From positions 1 through 64,000 of the forward strand of contig CAWHOW010000038.1 in assembly GCA_963831005.1 (NCBI GenBank): 64,000 bases of DNA, given 5' to 3'. The notes beneath the pieces are model-generated. The model did no database searches, was not told the origin of the DNA, and was given only the letters and a program-made list of their open reading frames with translations. This stretch comes from CAWHOW01 sp963831005 (GTDB taxonomy: Bacteria; Bacteroidota; Bacteroidia; Bacteroidales; CG2-30-32-10). Positions 63,203 through 64,000 of this stretch are shown here, piece after piece. Position 1 is the stretch's first letter; every line of letters begins with the position of its first letter. The translations under genes and the position numbers were made by a program.

Positions 63203-63733
63203 CTAGTCAAATCTACAGTAAATTGCAAACTCGGCGGTCAATGTAATTGTATTGAAAGAATTATATTGGGCAAACCCGCCCATAAGGTCAAGTACAATAC
63301 TTCTTTGTGAATCCCATTCAAACCCAGTTCCTATTCCTGTATTCCACTTTTCCGTTGCTACATAATTGGTGACATTTGTATTATAATTATTATTTGGCAG
63401 GTTGCTATACAAGTAACTATTTGCAAGATATAAATATAAGTTGATTTTTTTAGCCTCAACTATTTTATGTAATAAAGTAACTCCGGCACTCACCAATTCT
63501 GTCCTATTTGATTTTTCTATTAAAGGAAAAAAATTTATCTGAACTCCATTTTTTTTCCCGAAATACCTGTATGAAATACCAAACCCTGTTGTAAATCCTG
63601 CACCAAAGCCAATTGAATTTGAGAATCTCTTATTTGATACTGCTATAGAATCCAATTCGCTTCTGTTTTGACTATAAAGTGTCAAAGAAAAAGTTACTAC
63701 TAATAATAAAATGGATAAGAATTTAGCTCTCAT
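63203..63733 (-). CDS. Small outer-membrane beta-barrel-like protein
   Basis: 176 residues: signal peptide (1-21, LYSQ) and eight amphipathic strands (FSNSIGFGAGFTTGFGISYRY), ending FAIYCRFD. It looks like a small OMP with aromatic strand ends. Convergent with truA. Confidence 0.7.
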   Translation of the reverse strand: MRAKFLSILLLVVTFSLTLYSQNRSELDSIAVSNKRFSNSIGFGAGFTTGFGISYRYFGKKNGVQINFFPLIEKSNRTELVSAGVTLLHKIVEAKKINLYLYLANSYLYSNLPNNNYNTNVTNYVATEKWNTGIGTGFEWDSQRSIVLDLMGGFAQYNSFNTITLTAEFAIYCRFD

Positions 63734-63750
63734 AATGTACTTTATACTAA

Positions 63751-64000
63751 TTATTCTTTTCTTTTTAAAACAGCCACTCTTTTCTTCAATGATTCTTTAT
63801 GTTCTTCATCCGTGGAATTCGGATCTTTCATTGTGACAAAAGTCTTGCATGGCAGTTCTGCACAAGCACCGCAATCTTTATGATTCCTTTGGTTAACAGC
63901 ACAATCATAAAGAGGACAGGTTTTGGCAGGCATCATTTCCATTGCCCAGAATGTTTGACCTTTTACAGCTTGACAGCCGGTACATTTGGTCCCGAAGAAT
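63751..64000 (-). CDS. Cysteine-rich DUF3795-like protein (partial, runs off the window)
   Basis: The minus-strand frame continues past the internal ATG at 63942 to the window end without a stop, reading FFGTKCTGCQAVKGQTFWAM before MEMMPAKTCPLYDC. Cysteine pairs CTGC, CPLYDC and CGACAELPC fit the DUF3795 family (putative zinc-binding). Only the C-terminal 82 residues are inside the window. Confidence 0.75.
   Translation of the reverse strand, partial: FFGTKCTGCQAVKGQTFWAMEMMPAKTCPLYDCAVNQRNHKDCGACAELPCKTFVTMKDPNSTDEEHKESLKKRVAVLKRKE

Noticed and set aside
1..64000. tRNA, rRNA and tmRNA genes
   Set aside because: I looked for conserved T-loop and rRNA words on both strands and recognised none; a covariance-model search would be decisive.

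Overview
The window reads as a chromosome segment of a low-GC member of the Bacteroidota. The signs are type IX secretion (T9SS) C-terminal sorting domains on several exported proteins, SusC/BtuB-like TonB receptors, TAnnTTTG promoter elements upstream of many genes, and long AT-rich intergenic stretches full of dispersed palindromes. No rRNA or tRNA gene was recognised. Part of the list is core housekeeping (argF, parE, recR, truA, guanine deaminase, a class III aminotransferase); the rest is surface, transport and accessory material.

Layout. 0-1.3 kb: IS630-type transposase. 1.3-6.3 kb: argF, two zinc-ribbon membrane proteins, a secreted M1 aminopeptidase. 6.4-10 kb: a cobalamin riboswitch reading leftward into a BtuB-like receptor and a BtuG-like beta-propeller lipoprotein. 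10-14.2 kb: MORN-repeat protein, M23/LysM peptidase, ABC exporter pair. 14.2-19.3 kb: a 21-bp repeat array, the first member of a small FN3-like protein family, and two T9SS cargo proteins. 19.4-27 kb: GT-C/TPR membrane protein, parE, an outer-membrane barrel, a large LRR lipoprotein-like protein. 27-30.9 kb: an accessory island with a stand-alone DnaE 'fingers' protein, a frameshifted PD-(D/E)XK-like nuclease, a second FN3-like gene and its array. 30.9-39.2 kb: SSS symporter, recR, SPOR protein, aminotransferase, guanine deaminase, a double-AAA+ protein. 39.2-41.4 kb: an LRR gene flanked by orphan CRISPR-like repeats (47-nt repeat, 29-30-nt spacers). 41.6-45.8 kb: a rifampin ADP-ribosyltransferase (arr) and a giant internally repeated S74 protein. 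46-48.2 kb: two arrays, a broken FN3-like gene and a 26-bp perfect palindrome. 48.5-49.4 kb: a fluoride riboswitch with broken crcB and DUF190 genes. 49.4-57.7 kb: tautomerase, beta-lactamase-fold hydrolase and a nickel/cobalt uptake locus (NikMNQO-type ECF transporter, TonB receptor, NikR). 57.8-64 kb: fourth FN3-like gene and array, TPR protein, truA, outer-membrane proteins.

The most unusual feature is the repeated pairing of a paralogous small FN3-like protein gene, a strong terminator, and a locus-specific tandem array with a period of about 21 bp; it occurs four times (near 15, 30, 47 and 58 kb) with unrelated repeat sequences. Other points worth attention are the orphan type II-C-like CRISPR remnants that bracket an LRR gene, the DnaE fingers protein without polymerase catalytic domains, and the intact Arr catalytic triad. 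Six genes carry single-base indels or internal stops, so either this lineage is shedding accessory genes or the assembly has homopolymer errors.
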